Source: Cristatella mucedo (lineage: Eukaryota > Bryozoa > Phylactolaemata > Cristatellidae). From it: a DNA stretch of 64,000 nt. Below, piece by piece: positions 23,480 to 37,800 of this stretch (within the stretch, counting starts at the first letter, position 1; every line of letters begins with the position of its first letter). The notes beneath the pieces were generated by a model. It was not told the origin of the DNA. It did not search any database and worked only from the letters and a program-made list of their open reading frames with translations. The position numbers were made by a program, and so were the translations under genes. The stretch lies in assembly GCA_009760855.2 (NCBI GenBank), contig WPIO01000025.1, positions 2,345,501 to 2,409,500 of the forward strand, in the 5' to 3' direction.

Positions 23480-25873
23480 ATATGTCGTGTAACGTTATTC
23501 ATAAACATCCTGGTAATAGCAAGCAAAAGCAATCACATCCAATGTGAAGTTTTCAGTGACTAAGGGCAGGAAATCCATTTGTAACATTAAGTCAAGCCCA
23601 AACCTGGATGTCGATACCAATAATAATATTTAAAAAAGTCTTTTATAAGTTGCCCTAAGAGAATTTGATTATTATTCAGGGAATTTGCAACTAACTGCAA
23701 GACTGCTATAACCAATGGTAAACCAAGGTAACAGTATAAAATAAATAACCAAGGTAATTACAACCAAGGTATCCTTCTTAGGCAGAGATGCAAAAATATC
23801 CCAGTACCGTGTTTAGACAAGCATACAAAAGCATAAAAGATGCACACAATCATGCACAGGTAAAGAAAGCTCAAAGGTAAAAGGAGCATTCTCCTAAGGT
23901 GCTGTACAAAAGCATGTCACTATTGCTCTTAGTAAAGACATGCACAGCTTTTTATTGCACACAACCACTCAAAAGTACAATTTGCATTTATGTTATAATA
24001 AAGACGATCAGGCTAAACGTGGCATTAAGGAACATTGATGGCCTGTCTTTCGTGACGGAAAGGAAGATGAAAGATCTGCCTGCCACGGTCTCAGTTCATT
24101 CGTAGCATCACTTTTGATCAGCCGACTGTTCCCTGTACTATATGGATGCGTATACTGTGTCTTCTAACTGCCTGTGCTCTTTGCTTAGGTGCTGAGAACT
24201 CTGCTACTTTCCAAAGTGGGAGCTGCGTTGACTAATGAATCGGTTTGTGAAATCATGCAGTCATGCTTCAGGATATGCTTTGAAATGAGGCTCAGTGGTA
24301 AGGGTCATGTGTCCATATTTGAATCTTTCCTGGGTGTTTCTGACTGCTGCCAGTTTTTGTGTTTTTACATTATAAATGGCCTTTGGCACCTACTGGACAG
24401 AAATGTTTAGCCATGTGTCCTGTGACCTTAGTGCCTACAAAGTGCAGCAGATGCTGTTAATATGTCTCATCTCAAGCTATTCTCAAATATCGTCCAAGTG
24501 TGCATGGCACCACCACATGATCGCAGCATGTTAGCATAAGCATGGTCGAGTTATGGTTGAACATTTTGGCCATACACTCGTATTTTTTGTGGTCATTTGC
24601 ATCGTCAATGAGCCATTAATACCATCCGGTATTTGGCTTCGAAAGGCACATGTATATGGAGAAATGGCTTATCCATTTCCAATCTTTTGTAGCATGCATA
24701 TTGTGCCATTGGCAGTATTTCTTCTGCCAGTGGATAGAAATCTGGATATGCTTGGGAAAGATTGATGAAGATGTAGTTTGACATTGTTGCAACCCAGTTC
24801 ATCATAATTCTGGCAAACGTCTTAGCCTTCTAACCACTGTAACTAGGCAAGTGTCAGGCCTTTAGCCTGACAAGGGCTGGCGCGCTGTTGCAAACGAGCA
24901 TAGCGGCTTCCATGTCCGGCCAGAGCTAGGCTGCCACTGCAGTTATCGTCTCGTAACTAGGTGCTAGCCTCAGCCGATGAGCGACGAATTCTGGCCACGC
25001 CTGAACGATGTGTCGCACCTGGTATGTGCAGCACCAATGCATGCGTGTATGCCAACAGTAGCGAAGTACGGCAGCGACGAAGAGCGCCCATGGAGCTTTT
25101 AAGCTTTATCTGAGTTTACTCTTTCTCTTGCTGCTGCCTGGACCAAATGCCTACCTTTTGGCCAGCTGCTACCAATGAGGCTACAGCTGCCTACTGGTAC
25201 ATAGCCGGTAGGCAGAAGTGCGAAGTGGGCAGCTGTGACATAGAAGCAATGGTAGCTTGCTGTCCGAGCAAGCCGGACTGAGATTGGCCGGTAACTCCCC
25301 TGGCTGGATCTGCCTTTGCTAGTAAAGATTCGTGGTGGCCCACCTCGGTCGGTCACCGGCCGGCAGGTCACAATGTGCACCATTCATTAGGTGCTACCTG
25401 CTGTGCCACCGGCAGGTGAAGACGATGCAGTAGCAAGGCTAGCGTATCTAGAACAGCCCAATAGAACTGCATTTCTGTGGTGAAGGGCTAGTGCTGATCT
25501 AGATATTGTAGGATCCTGAATTTGCTAATGACTTGCCTGTTGTGTTTTGGGCACATACTCGATCGAATGCTATGCAATTTGGTCCATTGCCAAACGTGGT
25601 CTGCTTTTAGTCCAAGTAGATTGGATTGCGATTGCTCGAATGCTGGCTGTGGCATATAAGGCCCGTGTTTTTTATTCAGCAATGTCTTCGAAATGAACTA
25701 AATACGCATGTCACACCCTGAGCAGTGCTTTTTCAAAACCGGTTGTTGTCATAACATATGTAGAGCTACTCAGAAAGTCGGCTGATCATACACTTATGGA
25801 AATGGTTCAACTATTATTCTCAAGGCTGCCCGAGTTCAAAGAGGATGCAAAGTGGGCAATTGCAATGAAAAAG
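19265..25873 (+). CDS. GBF1: GBF1 exons 1-6: N-terminal DCB region
   Basis: Exons: 19265-19360, 22012-22078, 22185-22316, 22459-22577, 24189-24297 and 25764-25873, encoding residues 1-211. This is the dimerisation and cyclophilin-binding (DCB) region. It is very close to vertebrate GBF1, with blocks such as [40 protein letters not shown] and [20 protein letters not shown]. The region acts in dimerisation and membrane targeting. An out-of-frame ATG lies at 19257, 8 nt before the start. Confidence 0.94.
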
Positions 25874-28800
25874 GTAATTTTGTTGCTTTTACTACTTGTA
25901 GCTATTTGTAAACCAACCACAGCGATGGAATGAATGCTTGTTTATTTAGCCAGTGACTGCATATCGTGACTGGTTTGCTCAAAGTTAATGTGCTTATTGC
26001 AAATTATCACTACTAAAACGTACCATTACTCCATCCTTTCTTGCATGCAGTAGTAAAACTTGCAGAGCTTAAGTTTTTTGGTTACATTATTGTCTTCTTG
26101 TCCACGTTACTAATATTCAGTCATCGAGACTCCTCGGTGCATCTGGTTTCTAATGACTAGAGAGAGACAGAGAGAGACAGAGAGAGAGAGACAGACAGAC
26201 AGAGAAAGAGAGAGACAGAGGAGACAGAGAAAGAGGGGCCAACCTTTGACCCGGCAGTCAGCAACATCTGTGACTGACCATGGCCGTTCAAGTGTAAGCA
26301 GTTTGTACATAATTGTGAATTTTTTTATTGTTTGCTCTAAAGAAACTTTGCAGCACCTGGCTTTTACTGTTATACAGGTCTCGAATAGAGTCTGAATAAA
26401 TGAAACAAGAATCAAAGCCTGCACATCTGCAGTAGAACTGCTTATTAATTTTTGTCACTAATCGTCAAATCGACACGCTAGAATGAAAGCTGCTAGACCC
26501 GTGGGCTGGATGGGGGTGATATACAAAAGTGCATGTCTATATGAGTCATTTTCAATTTAAGGTAGTGGTCATGCTCTTCGGACATGTTGAAATAAATCCG
26601 CTTACCCATGCCACCCTAATCATATCTTCTGAGATGCAGCAATTTTTAGTTATTCCACTACTTCTGCTCATCATCTGATCAGTTACAATTTAAAGCTGCG
26701 TCTACACTGGCAAACGGTCGGTGTCATGACACCCGATAAATTGTCTCAAGTACGAACTGGGGTCACACCTGCCATTTTGGAGACCGTGCATTTAGCTCGT
26801 ATGCTCCCACAGCCTGGAACTCCCTCCCGACCTGCATCAGAACATCCCCTGACCTGACCACATTTAAAAGAAACTTAATAACATACCTATTTAGGACAGC
26901 ATTTAGTGGGTCCTTGTGATTCGTCCTCGATGTGCTTATGCGTGCTGACACTGTTCATGCTGCCACTAACCACATTTGCATGCTGACCCAGTGCATGTAA
27001 CCCCTAACCATGTTATTCATTTTGTTTGTTTTTCAAGCATGATTTTACTTACTATTCTGTTGCGTATCACTTTTTAGCAAATGTAAAGCGCCTAGAAAGA
27101 GATTAAGTTCTCTGAAGGCGCTTTATCAAGTGCAATATTATTATTTTTATTATTATGTCTATAATGGTTACAGTGTGGTATCGAGACTAGCCTCGTTGTC
27201 GTGCTGTGACTGGTAAATTAGCTCTCACTTGGCAGCAAGAGAGAACTCCGAAATGTGGAGATTGTAAAGTTTTCTCATTTGGCAGAATATGAAAATTAAG
27301 CATCGACTATCTGCTGAGTCGTCGAAAATTTAGCCAAAAACCTTTTGTTGGCAGCTTTCTTTATCGATAAATCTTTTATGCTAAGGTCACACCGACTTGT
27401 CTTCCTACGAAACAGTGTTTATGCAGGATGCACCCACGTTTCTTTTTGGATCTGTTTTTAATTGGTCAGCTGCCTTGAGAGTCACTGATCTGCCACCAAG
27501 AAGTAGACCACCCAGCTAATTCCTCGAACCCGACCTGCGAGACTTAGATCATTACCGGCAGCCACCTGTCTTGCCCCTTACAAGTAAAGCCAATGACATA
27601 GCTTCAAATTCTAGGGTGCCTCGACTCCTAAAGTATGCCAGTGTTAACCCAGCCTTAAGAAATTGATTCTTGTTTAGGTTTGGCAGTTTGCAATATCCAT
27701 AGCTTGAAATTTATATAATCTGTTTCATTTTTATATCTTTGGTCATGGAGAGGCAGTGAAGGAGCTACGTTGCAACCCTGGGGTGGTTTTACCGGATAAG
27801 GTGCTGTGTGTTGTTCATGCACCTGATGTTATTCCATGTTCCACCATGGCTTCTTTTATTGAATGTAGATGAGCCTGAAGGCTCTGTTATGCATTATTCG
27901 TGAAAAATGTGACCTGGCTGTTGCAACCCAACCCGAATCTTCAGCAGTGTGAGCAGATGCTTTATTTATTGGCTATCGAAATTATTTCCGTCTTAGACAT
28001 GAGACTAGATAATTCTGTTATGATATTGAGCTGTTTAAGAATTTTCAAGTAAATTAGGCTGAATCGCATGTGATAGGGCGCATCAGATTACAAACTACTT
28101 TCTTATATATGCTTAAATAGCTTTCTTTTCGGCAGTTGAAAATGCGAGCTGGCTGCATAGATCAGCGCTCGAAAAAGAGGCACCATACCACTTCCAAAGT
28201 GTCAGCCGATAGTGCTAACCGCATTGTCACACCATCTGGTGCTGTTGCTGCTGCATCCATCATCACAGCCACTTCTGATGATGCTGCCAATTGGCAGCCT
28301 GCAACAGCTGAAGTCGATAGCACAGAACATCACCTCCACGCAATAATGGAGGTCGTGGATACTGGTAATATTTCTCATAACTGCGACGAACTGCAGCTGT
28401 ATGCATCACCGATCGACCGTGAAGTAGCAGCTAACGACGATACTGCCAAAGCAGCGTACCCACGGTGCAGTAGCCCCACGGTGCCTGCCTGTGCATTGGA
28501 TAGTCCTGCACTAAGCGAGCCGGCTACAGCTGCTTCAAATACGAGTGCTGACGATATTGCCACCAAGAAGTTTCAAGAGGAGAAAGACTTAGCCACTGTG
28601 AGTTTCAACGGTACTAACTTACATGTGTGCTACCTTGCTTGCAAGTGATGATGGCATTAATTATCCTCTTTGTCAGTGATCTACCTAGCTGAACTCTTGG
28701 TTACTCAGAGGCTAAGGGAAAATGGAATAAGGCTCTATATGAATAAGGTTTATAGCAGGCAAAATAAAGCCGTCAAAGCACACACTGCTCAGTTGGGGTA

Positions 28801-31800
28801 AACAGTGTGAAACAAGCAACAGTCTTCTGAAGATGAAGTAAAACCGAGCTATGGATGGAAAAGCCTAACTTTCGCAGAGATGGAGGGCTCAACCAGATGC
28901 CTTTGCCCATGCCCCTTTCCTCTGAGATATGATTGCATATCGAAGGGTAGTGATAGCCCATGAGGTAAGGTGATTGCTCTCCACGACCTCGGTTGTGGGT
29001 TCGAATCTTGAAGTGGGCGATACCTTATTGCCAACTGCAAGTGGTGGTGATAGCCGATGAAGCTTTTCTGTCGTTACACAAGAGGCTCTTAAAATGAGCT
29101 AATGTTATTATAACCATGCTAGTGTGTCTGGCCTACTGTCCATCCCAAAGCCGGAGCAGCAGAGCCTTCATGCTGTGGATGGCGTCCTAGTCAATGTGCC
29201 CAGACCCCAAGCTTCTTATAGTGATACTCCAAGAAAGCCAACATTGTTGTTGTGCTGCCAACAACCTGAGCCTGCACAGTGGAAGCTTCTTAGCAAGTTT
29301 GTACTGGAAACTAACTACTTGTACATTACTTGGATTTTCTGAAAAGCAAAAATTAACGAGCTGGTGAAGAAATAATTGGGTTCAAAGCAACTGCCAGCTG
29401 AACAGCCTAGCCTCAGTTATTTTTGCATCAGCCATATCCAGAAATCTTTTTTCTGTAATATGTTACTAGCTGTGCAACTTGATATATTTACAAGTGGCCT
29501 GCCACATTGCGAGACATACAACTGTGTCTGCAACAAGATTTATGTGGTATGCAAAGCCAAATTTGCTGTGAGTCAGCGACCTTCAGCTACTTTGTTTTAA
29601 AGTTACTGGCTACAGGATTAATTGCCGACCATTTGAAGCTAACCCGTTTCGGTAGAAATGGTTGATCTAGTATGGCTCGAACCTCATCTCTAGTTCGAAT
29701 TCCTAAGAATGCCATGATATATTCTTTTTCCTGCTTCGATGTCTCTTTGGGGTATTCCACACTTTCTAAATCTGGCAGGGGCTTTAGCTCCATATTTTTC
29801 TAGGCCTATAATTGGGTTGTTTTCAGTGCCATTAATAAAGACTGCAACCTGAAGTATGCTCCGAACAAAATTCGTACTGTAGCAGGAATAGCCGATGTTG
29901 TTTATGATCTGCTTTCAACTGCTAGTGCTTTCAAGTACTCTTTAAATTGTTGACCGTGCAGTTCTTAGCAAGTTTTGTTTCCTTCACTATCTTAGTACTG
30001 TTGACACCCAAAATGAATTCTTGTTGCAGGCTGCAGACGTTTGCATCCGTGAAGCCGAGGACGATGATAGTAGCTCAGTAAGTGGGTCAGCTGGTGATGG
30101 GAGAACTTCAGAAACTTCTCCTCTGATGGCATGTTGATGGCTATACGTCATTGCTATACGTTATATACCTCTTTGGTTTGTGCGGTTGGTTTCTCATTTA
30201 CTTTCTTTCTGGCACGTTTTATTTCCCAACTCCTGTGACTTGGACGCCGTGATGAACTGCATATATCGGTGTGCATGCAAAGCTGTTTATGATCCGATGC
30301 GATTGTGTGTGTGCAAATGCAGCCTTAATGCTGAGCATTTGCGACTTTGACTCTCCTGTAGGAGGCATGTCGACAAGTATAAAGAAGTCATTATTGTGTG
30401 TTCTAATTGTTTCTTAACTAATTGAGCCCGACTGTGGTAACCCGGGTTCCCGAATTTTTGCAAGTAGAATCGCAATTAATTATTTATTTTGCGTATGGCT
30501 GCTCTAAAAAAGTATAGCGTTTCGAAGTCGAAATTGCTGTTGACCTGGATCATCGCCCTGGTCTGGTCAGCTGCTGCACACTTGCGCAATAAAAATCATT
30601 GTTTCCGAAATCTCCGTCTTTCTGCTGATGAATAGAACTCGATGAGCCCGACATTTTTTAGCCTATTTGCATATAATTTGGACCAATATTTAGGTAGCTA
30701 TCGAAATCCACGTGCACCTGGGTTACCATGGTAATCCGGGTTACCGCCATCGGGCTCAATTGTTCCTCTACTGTGCATTCTGATGATGCAGTGTAGGTCA
30801 CTGCTGTCTGCACATGACCAGTGATGGGTACGAAGCTATGTAAAGAGTAGTTACGGCCTTTGTATCATGCAACTAAGTGAAAGTGCAGTGCAGAGCTGAA
30901 ACAGAAGAACTTTTCACAGGTAGTTTGAATGCAGCCGGAATGTATGTGGCAGGTCTGATTCAATCAGAGCTTGAAGGTTTGTGTGGTGTTATGTGGCACC
31001 GTGATGGCACACTAGGTAAGGCGGTTGCTTTCACGACCTTGGTCCCGATGTCGTAGGTTTGATTCCTGCGCTGGGCGACCCTTTATCGCCACTGCAAGCG
31101 GTGGTGATAGCCGTAAAAGCTCTTCTGTTGCTATACAAAAAGAGGCTGTTTAATCAGCTAGGGTTTATTTATTTATTTATCTGAGTTATCTTCCTTGTGC
31201 CAATAATTATTGCGTCCAAGCACACCTGATCAGGCCACATATATAGCATCTGTAAAGTACCGAAAAAGAGAGTCAGTTCTCTGAGGGTGCTATAAAAATG
31301 TATTAATATTATTGTATTTGAAGTCTGGCTTTGCATGTTGCATAATCTTGTCTTGGTAATGGCCTAGCTGTTATGTTCATTGCTGCTTGTGGTTGCTAAT
31401 CGATAATCTTCCTTATAGGTGGAGAGTGAAGATGCTGCCAGTGGATTCTCATTCGACGCTTCACAATACAACCAGTTCGTCAATCCGAAGGGTGTTAGAT
31501 TTGTGCCCACACAGCGGAAAGAAGGTAGCTTGAGTTTGCAGTCTGCGTTTGCTTGTGAACACTGCAGTAGCTGAGATGTTTGTATTTGACATTTTTGCCA
31601 TTGTTTTACAGGTACTGGCCCACTCTTGCCTTATGGACTGCCCTGCATAAGGGAGCTTTTTCGGTTCCTTATATCAATCATGAATCCACTGGACAAGCAT
31701 AACACCGACGTCATGCTGCATATGGGTCTCAGTCTTCTCACGGTTGCTTTGGAAACTGCAACAGATGACATTCCTCGCTACTCTTCTCTGCTATCGTTTG

Positions 31801-34800
31801 CTAAGGATGAGATGTGCCTGCATCTCTATCGCGTGAGTCGGGTGATGGTTGCGGTTTTTCACTGACACGTTCGCACTCTATGCAGTCATCTCAAATACCC
31901 GGGTATCCTTGTCACAATTTCTTTCAGCTGTTGAACAGTGAGCGAGTGAGCTTAATTGCATGTGCTCATCGTCTGTGGTTTCTCACCATCGAAGCTATGC
32001 GTGGCCATCTAAAGATGCAGATGGAGGTATGAGTGCACAAGTAGCCCAGCCTTTCATTATTTTGGCTGGGAACAGACTTGATCAATGCATTAGCTGAAGC
32101 TTATTGAGTTTCTTTAAGGTGTACTTAAACAAACTCATGGAGATAATTTCGTCACCTGAAGGCAGCCGCGTAACACAGGAGCAAAAGGAGATTGCACTGG
32201 AAGCAGTTGTTCACTTGTGGAAAATCCCTGGTTTTGTCACAGAACTCTTTCTTAACTACGACTGTGACTTATATGGCACCAGCGTGTTTGAAGACCTGAC
32301 CAAACTGTTGTCCAAGGTAATCCTAAGTTTATTGTTTGCCTCTTTTAGCGAACAATTTAAACTGGGCTGCTGTAATGACATCGGCACCACTTCGCTCATT
32401 ATAGAATGCATTTCCTGTGACTGGACTTTTCAATGCTCATTTGCTGGCATTGGATGCACTCTTGGCTGTCGTCGACTCTATCGAGCAGCATTGTCAGTTC
32501 CGGATCATGGAATCAGGAGAATCGCTGATGGCTTCTACTCAAAGTAAGTTGATCTTTCTTACGTTTAGGAAAGATGTAAGACTAGCACTATTCTTATGAG
32601 GCGGTTAAGGGGAAAGTCAAGAAAATACCTATACAGCCAAATACCCATACAGCCAAATACCTATACAGCCAAATACCTATACAGCCAAATGTATCAAACC
32701 AAAATCGAAAATATTAAAAACTGGGATGGAAAAGCAGAGCTGCAATTGCATTTCAAATTTCTTTTCAATACGTGAAATATTAGTTGTTATTTAATTTACA
32801 AGGCACCAACCAACCATGCAAATGAAGCTGTATAAAAGTCACAAGTATACACCTCAACAAGCTTTAAGCATTTATAGCGATCTACTAAGGTTCGAAAAGT
32901 TGACATACAAGTCGCATAAGATGCAGAGATTGGTGCATTTTGTATTTGAAGATTTGTTGCTTTTGGTTTACATCCGGGTTAGACTTGGTTGGCATAACCG
33001 ATTTTTCTTTCACGCGGAAGTCGTCAGAACTTCTGATCCCAGTTTTAACATATCTATCTTTCGAAAGGTACCATAAACACATATTTGATTGTCGGACAAA
33101 TTGTATAGGTATTTTCTTGACATTCCCCCTTAACTAGAGCCTAAGTTAAAGTGAAAGTCGGCTAATTCAATGAGCCTCTTTTGTATGGTAGCAGAAGAAC
33201 CTTAATTGCTATCGTGCTGCTTGCAGCAAACCGTAAAGGATTTCCTGCTGCAGGACCCGAATCCACGATCTGAGTGATGAAGTGTGAGCAGCTTTCATTG
33301 CTCGAAGACCCGGGGACTTGTCGTGCTTTGGATTGAACTGGCTTGTTGGGGAAAAAATAGAACAATAGCCAGTGCAGCATGTGATGCCATGGTTTCAACG
33401 AACTCTTAAGCCGAGCTGGTTTGGTCCAGCAGTTAGGGTGCACGCCCCGACCAAGGTCTGGCTGAGGTCGTGGGTGCGAGCCCCAAGGCATATGTGAATA
33501 GAGATTAAGCTCTTGGGGCGCTATACAAGTGAAATATATATTTTTGTAAGCATGGCATGAATCTGGGATCTCAGGGAGCAGCTTCTGGAATCACAGAGAG
33601 CTGTTCTCTTCCCTTCGACCATCCATCGACCTCGTGCTGCCATTGGCAAGCTGATAGTATCCATACTAAATTTCTCAAAATGTATTGTGAATATTTTTAA
33701 CTCTGTACCTATATAAAATTATCGCCTAGAAATGGAGCCCCCTGCTCTAAAGGTTTGCACGGCGTGGGTTGCTGGAAGCTACCCCCTCCCTTGGCTTGTA
33801 GCAGCCATTCTGGCACCATTCATAGTGCTTATTTAGCTGGGCTTATACTCTTGCATTCGTGAAACTTACGTATACGTATATACCTGCATTTCACTCAAAC
33901 CCTACAAACATACTGCTTTCCTTTGAAGTATCTTAGTTTTTAAGTATGTTTATGAATATCACTATTTATCTTAGAACAGACAGATCGACTGACTCTTGTC
34001 TTTCTTAGAGCTCTACGTGCATATATGAGTTGATCTCACTGCAATGCATGCACTTAGTGCGGGGGTCAGTGCTCGCGCAGATGCATGGGAAAGTGTGCTG
34101 TGGTGCCTGCCAGCCCTCCTCCCCGCAGCATGCTTTAACGTGTGAGCGTTCATTTTCCTTGACAAGCGGGCTTAAAAGCCTCTGATCCTGTCAAGTTCTC
34201 GATTTCTCGATACCCAGCTTACTACATGGTAGCCCTCACAGAGCCTGGACAGCTAAATTGGAAGAAATGAAATTGTGAAAATGTTGACGTGGCTACAGTG
34301 ATGCTGTCTAGCATTTATTAATAGTCAAGGCTTCTGCAATTTCGGGATACACCTCATTAAGGAAATCTGACCAGTTCTCATATACATTTTCCTGAAAACC
34401 TGATTTTCTATTGCCGGCAGGATAAAGAATTTCTTGGCTGTTCTCTTGGCTTTTGCTTCGTCTACGTTAAAAATAGTCCCTTTTTGCACGGCACAGCGAA
34501 GTTCGGCAAAATGCTATTCCTGAAGGAAGAATTTCACAGCGTAGAGATTCTCGGTGATGCTGTGAGCTGAACATGCAAATAATCTTTTCTATGCGAATTT
34601 TCCCATGACGAGAACCACTGTTTCTAAAGTTTTCACTAATCTGCACTGGCTATCCCGCAAGCTGACTTCAACATCGACTTCAACAATAATGATAATAAAA
34701 ATAATAATGCTGATACTGCATGCTATCGCCAACCATATTGACATGCTTCCTTGGCACCATATGTATAGTGCCTAGAAAGAGATTTAGTTCTATGATATTG

Positions 34801-37800
34801 CTATACAAATCGACCATGATTATTATCATTCAGGCCTGTAGGACTAGAGATGCTAAATTCACGGCCTAATCTGATTTGGACCTTTTGCGACAAGTCCCAC
34901 CAGCAGATGTTCAGGCTCCTAATTTCCCTACTGAAGGGAATCCTCGCTGGTAACACTGTTACATGTCGCTGGTTTTTGGTCGGTTAGTAGTTGCATTCAA
35001 AAGTCCTATTATCTGAAAAGATGTGACTAACTATTCTTATTTGGATTGTGATACTTAGCAATTGTCATCTCCTAGTTTTGGTTATTTCATCCCTGTTCGT
35101 GGATCTTTTGCATGCAGGTTTTATAATTACAGCAGAATACTGGGCCACATCTTGCTTTTTGCTCGACGGTTCTTTATGTTTTTTTTTGTTAATTGTATGA
35201 AAGAAGTGCCAGCTTGCATTGACCATGTCCTCTAAGCAAGACCTTTGCATTTCGGTTCAGGTTCACGCGACGATCGCAGCGGCACTATAAATGGGGACGC
35301 AGTGTCAACCCAGTACCCAGGTATGCCAGTAGTCGAGCATGCCCAGCAGCAGCACCTGGTTGCTATTCGCTTTTATTCATAATAGCATTGCTGCGGTTGG
35401 CTGAGCTTGCCTTGGTGACTAACTAATTGTGCTGTACTGTGCCCCGGCAGACTTGCACTTGCACGCGGTGATTATTGGCCTGCATCTGCTCACTTGCCTA
35501 GGCACTGACCTGAAGAAGACTTTGGGTGTTCGTGCACCACTGCTGCTGGTACGGCAGAACCGCATGGGTGTTTCCCCGGGAGTGCCCACAGCTGACCGAT
35601 TGCGAGAAGCTAGGAGCAAGAAGAAGGTTCGTATGGTGCTTGTGGCGTGGCAGAGGCGCTAGCTTGTTTATTTGAGCAGCTGACCTAGGCTCTGTAAATG
35701 GGAGACATGGAATGTCCGATGTCTTACATGTAGCTGTTGTGGTAAGCCGTGCATGCACTCGGTGTTTCTGTCTGTTATTGTCGATGGAGCACATAACCTG
35801 GTTGTACTGCAGATTCTGTTACTGGCTGTGGAACAGTTCAATACCAAAGCTGCAAAAGGTATATCTTATATGCAAGATAGTGGCCTTCTGACATCGCATC
35901 CAGAGGACATTGCTCGGTTTTTGCGTGAAACACCTCGACTAAGTAAGACTCAGATAGGGGAATACATTTCCAATAGGAAAAACAAGGATGTATTTGAATC
36001 TTTTGTCACGTAAGTAATATGCAACTTCTTATGTACAGCATGGCCTTTTTGCTTTGCCACTGAATGAGCCATCTTTATTCAATTCTAATAACGTAAAGCA
36101 CTCGATGTTATAATGTGACATGCTGGTGCTATAGTGGCTCACATTTTGCACACGTAGTGGCCTTTGTGTTTAGATCTGTGACTCATTTGTTGTTATATTT
36201 TTTCTTGTCAAGATCTTTTGACTTCTCTGGCAAGAGGCTCGACGAGTCACTGCGAATGTTCTTAGAGGCATTCCGGCTACCAGGCGAGTCGCCAGTCATC
36301 GAATACCTAATGGAGCATTTCTCGAAGTACTGGCAAGAAAGCAACAGCAACCCGTTTGTCAATGCAGATGCTGCCTTCACATTGACCTATGCCGTCATCA
36401 TGTTGAATGTTGATCAACACAATAAGAATGCAAAAAAACAAAACATACCAATGACCGTTGAGGTGCGTATGCTGTGTATACTTCGTGATGGCATCCGTCG
36501 GCCATGACTAATCGGTGGATCCGACTGTGGAGTCCTACAGTCTGCTGTTGCCATTGGATTGTCGGCTGCTGGCAGAGTACATTATATTGCACCTGCCATC
36601 AACGGAACAGTAACTGTCTAATGTGCTGTGTTGGCTGCCTTTTCACACAGTATAGAAAGCAGTTGAGCAAGCTCAAAGTTAGGGTTGAAAAAAGCTTAAC
36701 GGTTTTTAATACGAGCAGGCTGACAAGTAAGGAAGTGTGAGGACAAGTAAGGAAGTGTGAGGAGTAAGCAGAGTGCTAGGACCAGCAGTAAATGAAGACT
36801 CGGCAAATTCTTCACTAGGCCTGCCTATTTCCCAGCTAAGCAAAGAGGATAATTATTCTTAGGTGAAACAAACCAAAGCAGCAGATTAGAGTTTGGTTAG
36901 GATAGACATGGAGCAGAATAGGGTTTGGAAAACCAAGCACATGGCAACTTAAAGGGGCGAATTCAACTGAGTTAATTCATACTCGAGGCTATGTGTCGAC
37001 CAAATGGCTACATCTGTGAATAGAAGGGAGTGAGTATATCTCACTATGTAACTCTTGCAGCTAGTCGCTTTGGGAAACCGTGCATGCTTCAGGCATTATC
37101 TCGAAACTTTTTGTGTCGGTGAGATTTAATTTGGCCATCTCATCGGTAGCAGTTGCCAATAATGGTGAAACTCGGCCAGAGACTTTATGATCCAATCGTG
37201 CTGTGCCAAGGTAAGAAACTGGGAAATCGAGCATGTTAAAGTTAAAGTAATCTTGTCGTGACCTATCTTGATCTCGATAGATAAGGGATAAACTGTGTTG
37301 CAGTTGCATTCTTATTGGCATACTAATATTCATAAGCACGTCATTGCAGATAGCTTCAGTGTTGACAGCTTAGGTATATCCCTGGAAAAATCTGGTGTAA
37401 CCAGGGTTGGCTCAGCTTTGTGCTGCCAGCAGTTGACCAGGTCAGCTTGAAAACGAGGATCGCATTTTACTAACAATAAATATGTCTTTATAGTCAGGTC
37501 GTTTCCCTGTTACCATTGAGAATAGATGTTGTTTGGCTACTCTTGCAGAAGGCAAAACTAGACCAGAAGAGCTTGAGCAACTTCTGCCTAGTTTCCTTAC
37601 TGCCATTCCTATCAAAGACTGGACCGTGTTGTGCCAGACCAGCTTAATTGTTTTATTAAAAACCCAGGCCTTGCAAGCAAGTTTTATTCAGGCTTTAGAG
37701 CTAATCACTTAATAGGGTCAGCACGGCTGCAAGTGAATAACTGTCTTTTCAAGAATGCAAACTTAGGAAGGGTCTCAGCTTGATAAATCTTTCAGCAGTG

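Larger units (their letters stand above)
25874..28135 (+). other. GBF1 intron 6
   Basis: Holds an AGAG/ACAG purine repeat (26157-26237) and a LINE-A 3' end (26775-27156). Nothing else is recognised. Confidence 0.6.
28598..31418 (+). other. GBF1 introns 7 and 8 (flanking the 16-residue exon 30030-30077)
   Basis: Contains SINE-B copies at about 28949-29105 and 30996-31165 and a LINE-A-type tail at 31238-31315. Other open frames here lack recognisable domains. Confidence 0.6.
32544..35260 (+). other. GBF1 intron 13
   Basis: 2.7 kb. Carries a 4x16-bp tandem repeat, a dispersed unknown repeat (about 32735-32815), an antisense SINE-B, a SINE-A and a LINE-A-type tail. No coding sequence is recognised. 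Confidence 0.6.

Noticed and set aside
32625-32688. CRISPR array
   Set aside because: Units are contiguous without spacers, and the genome is animal.
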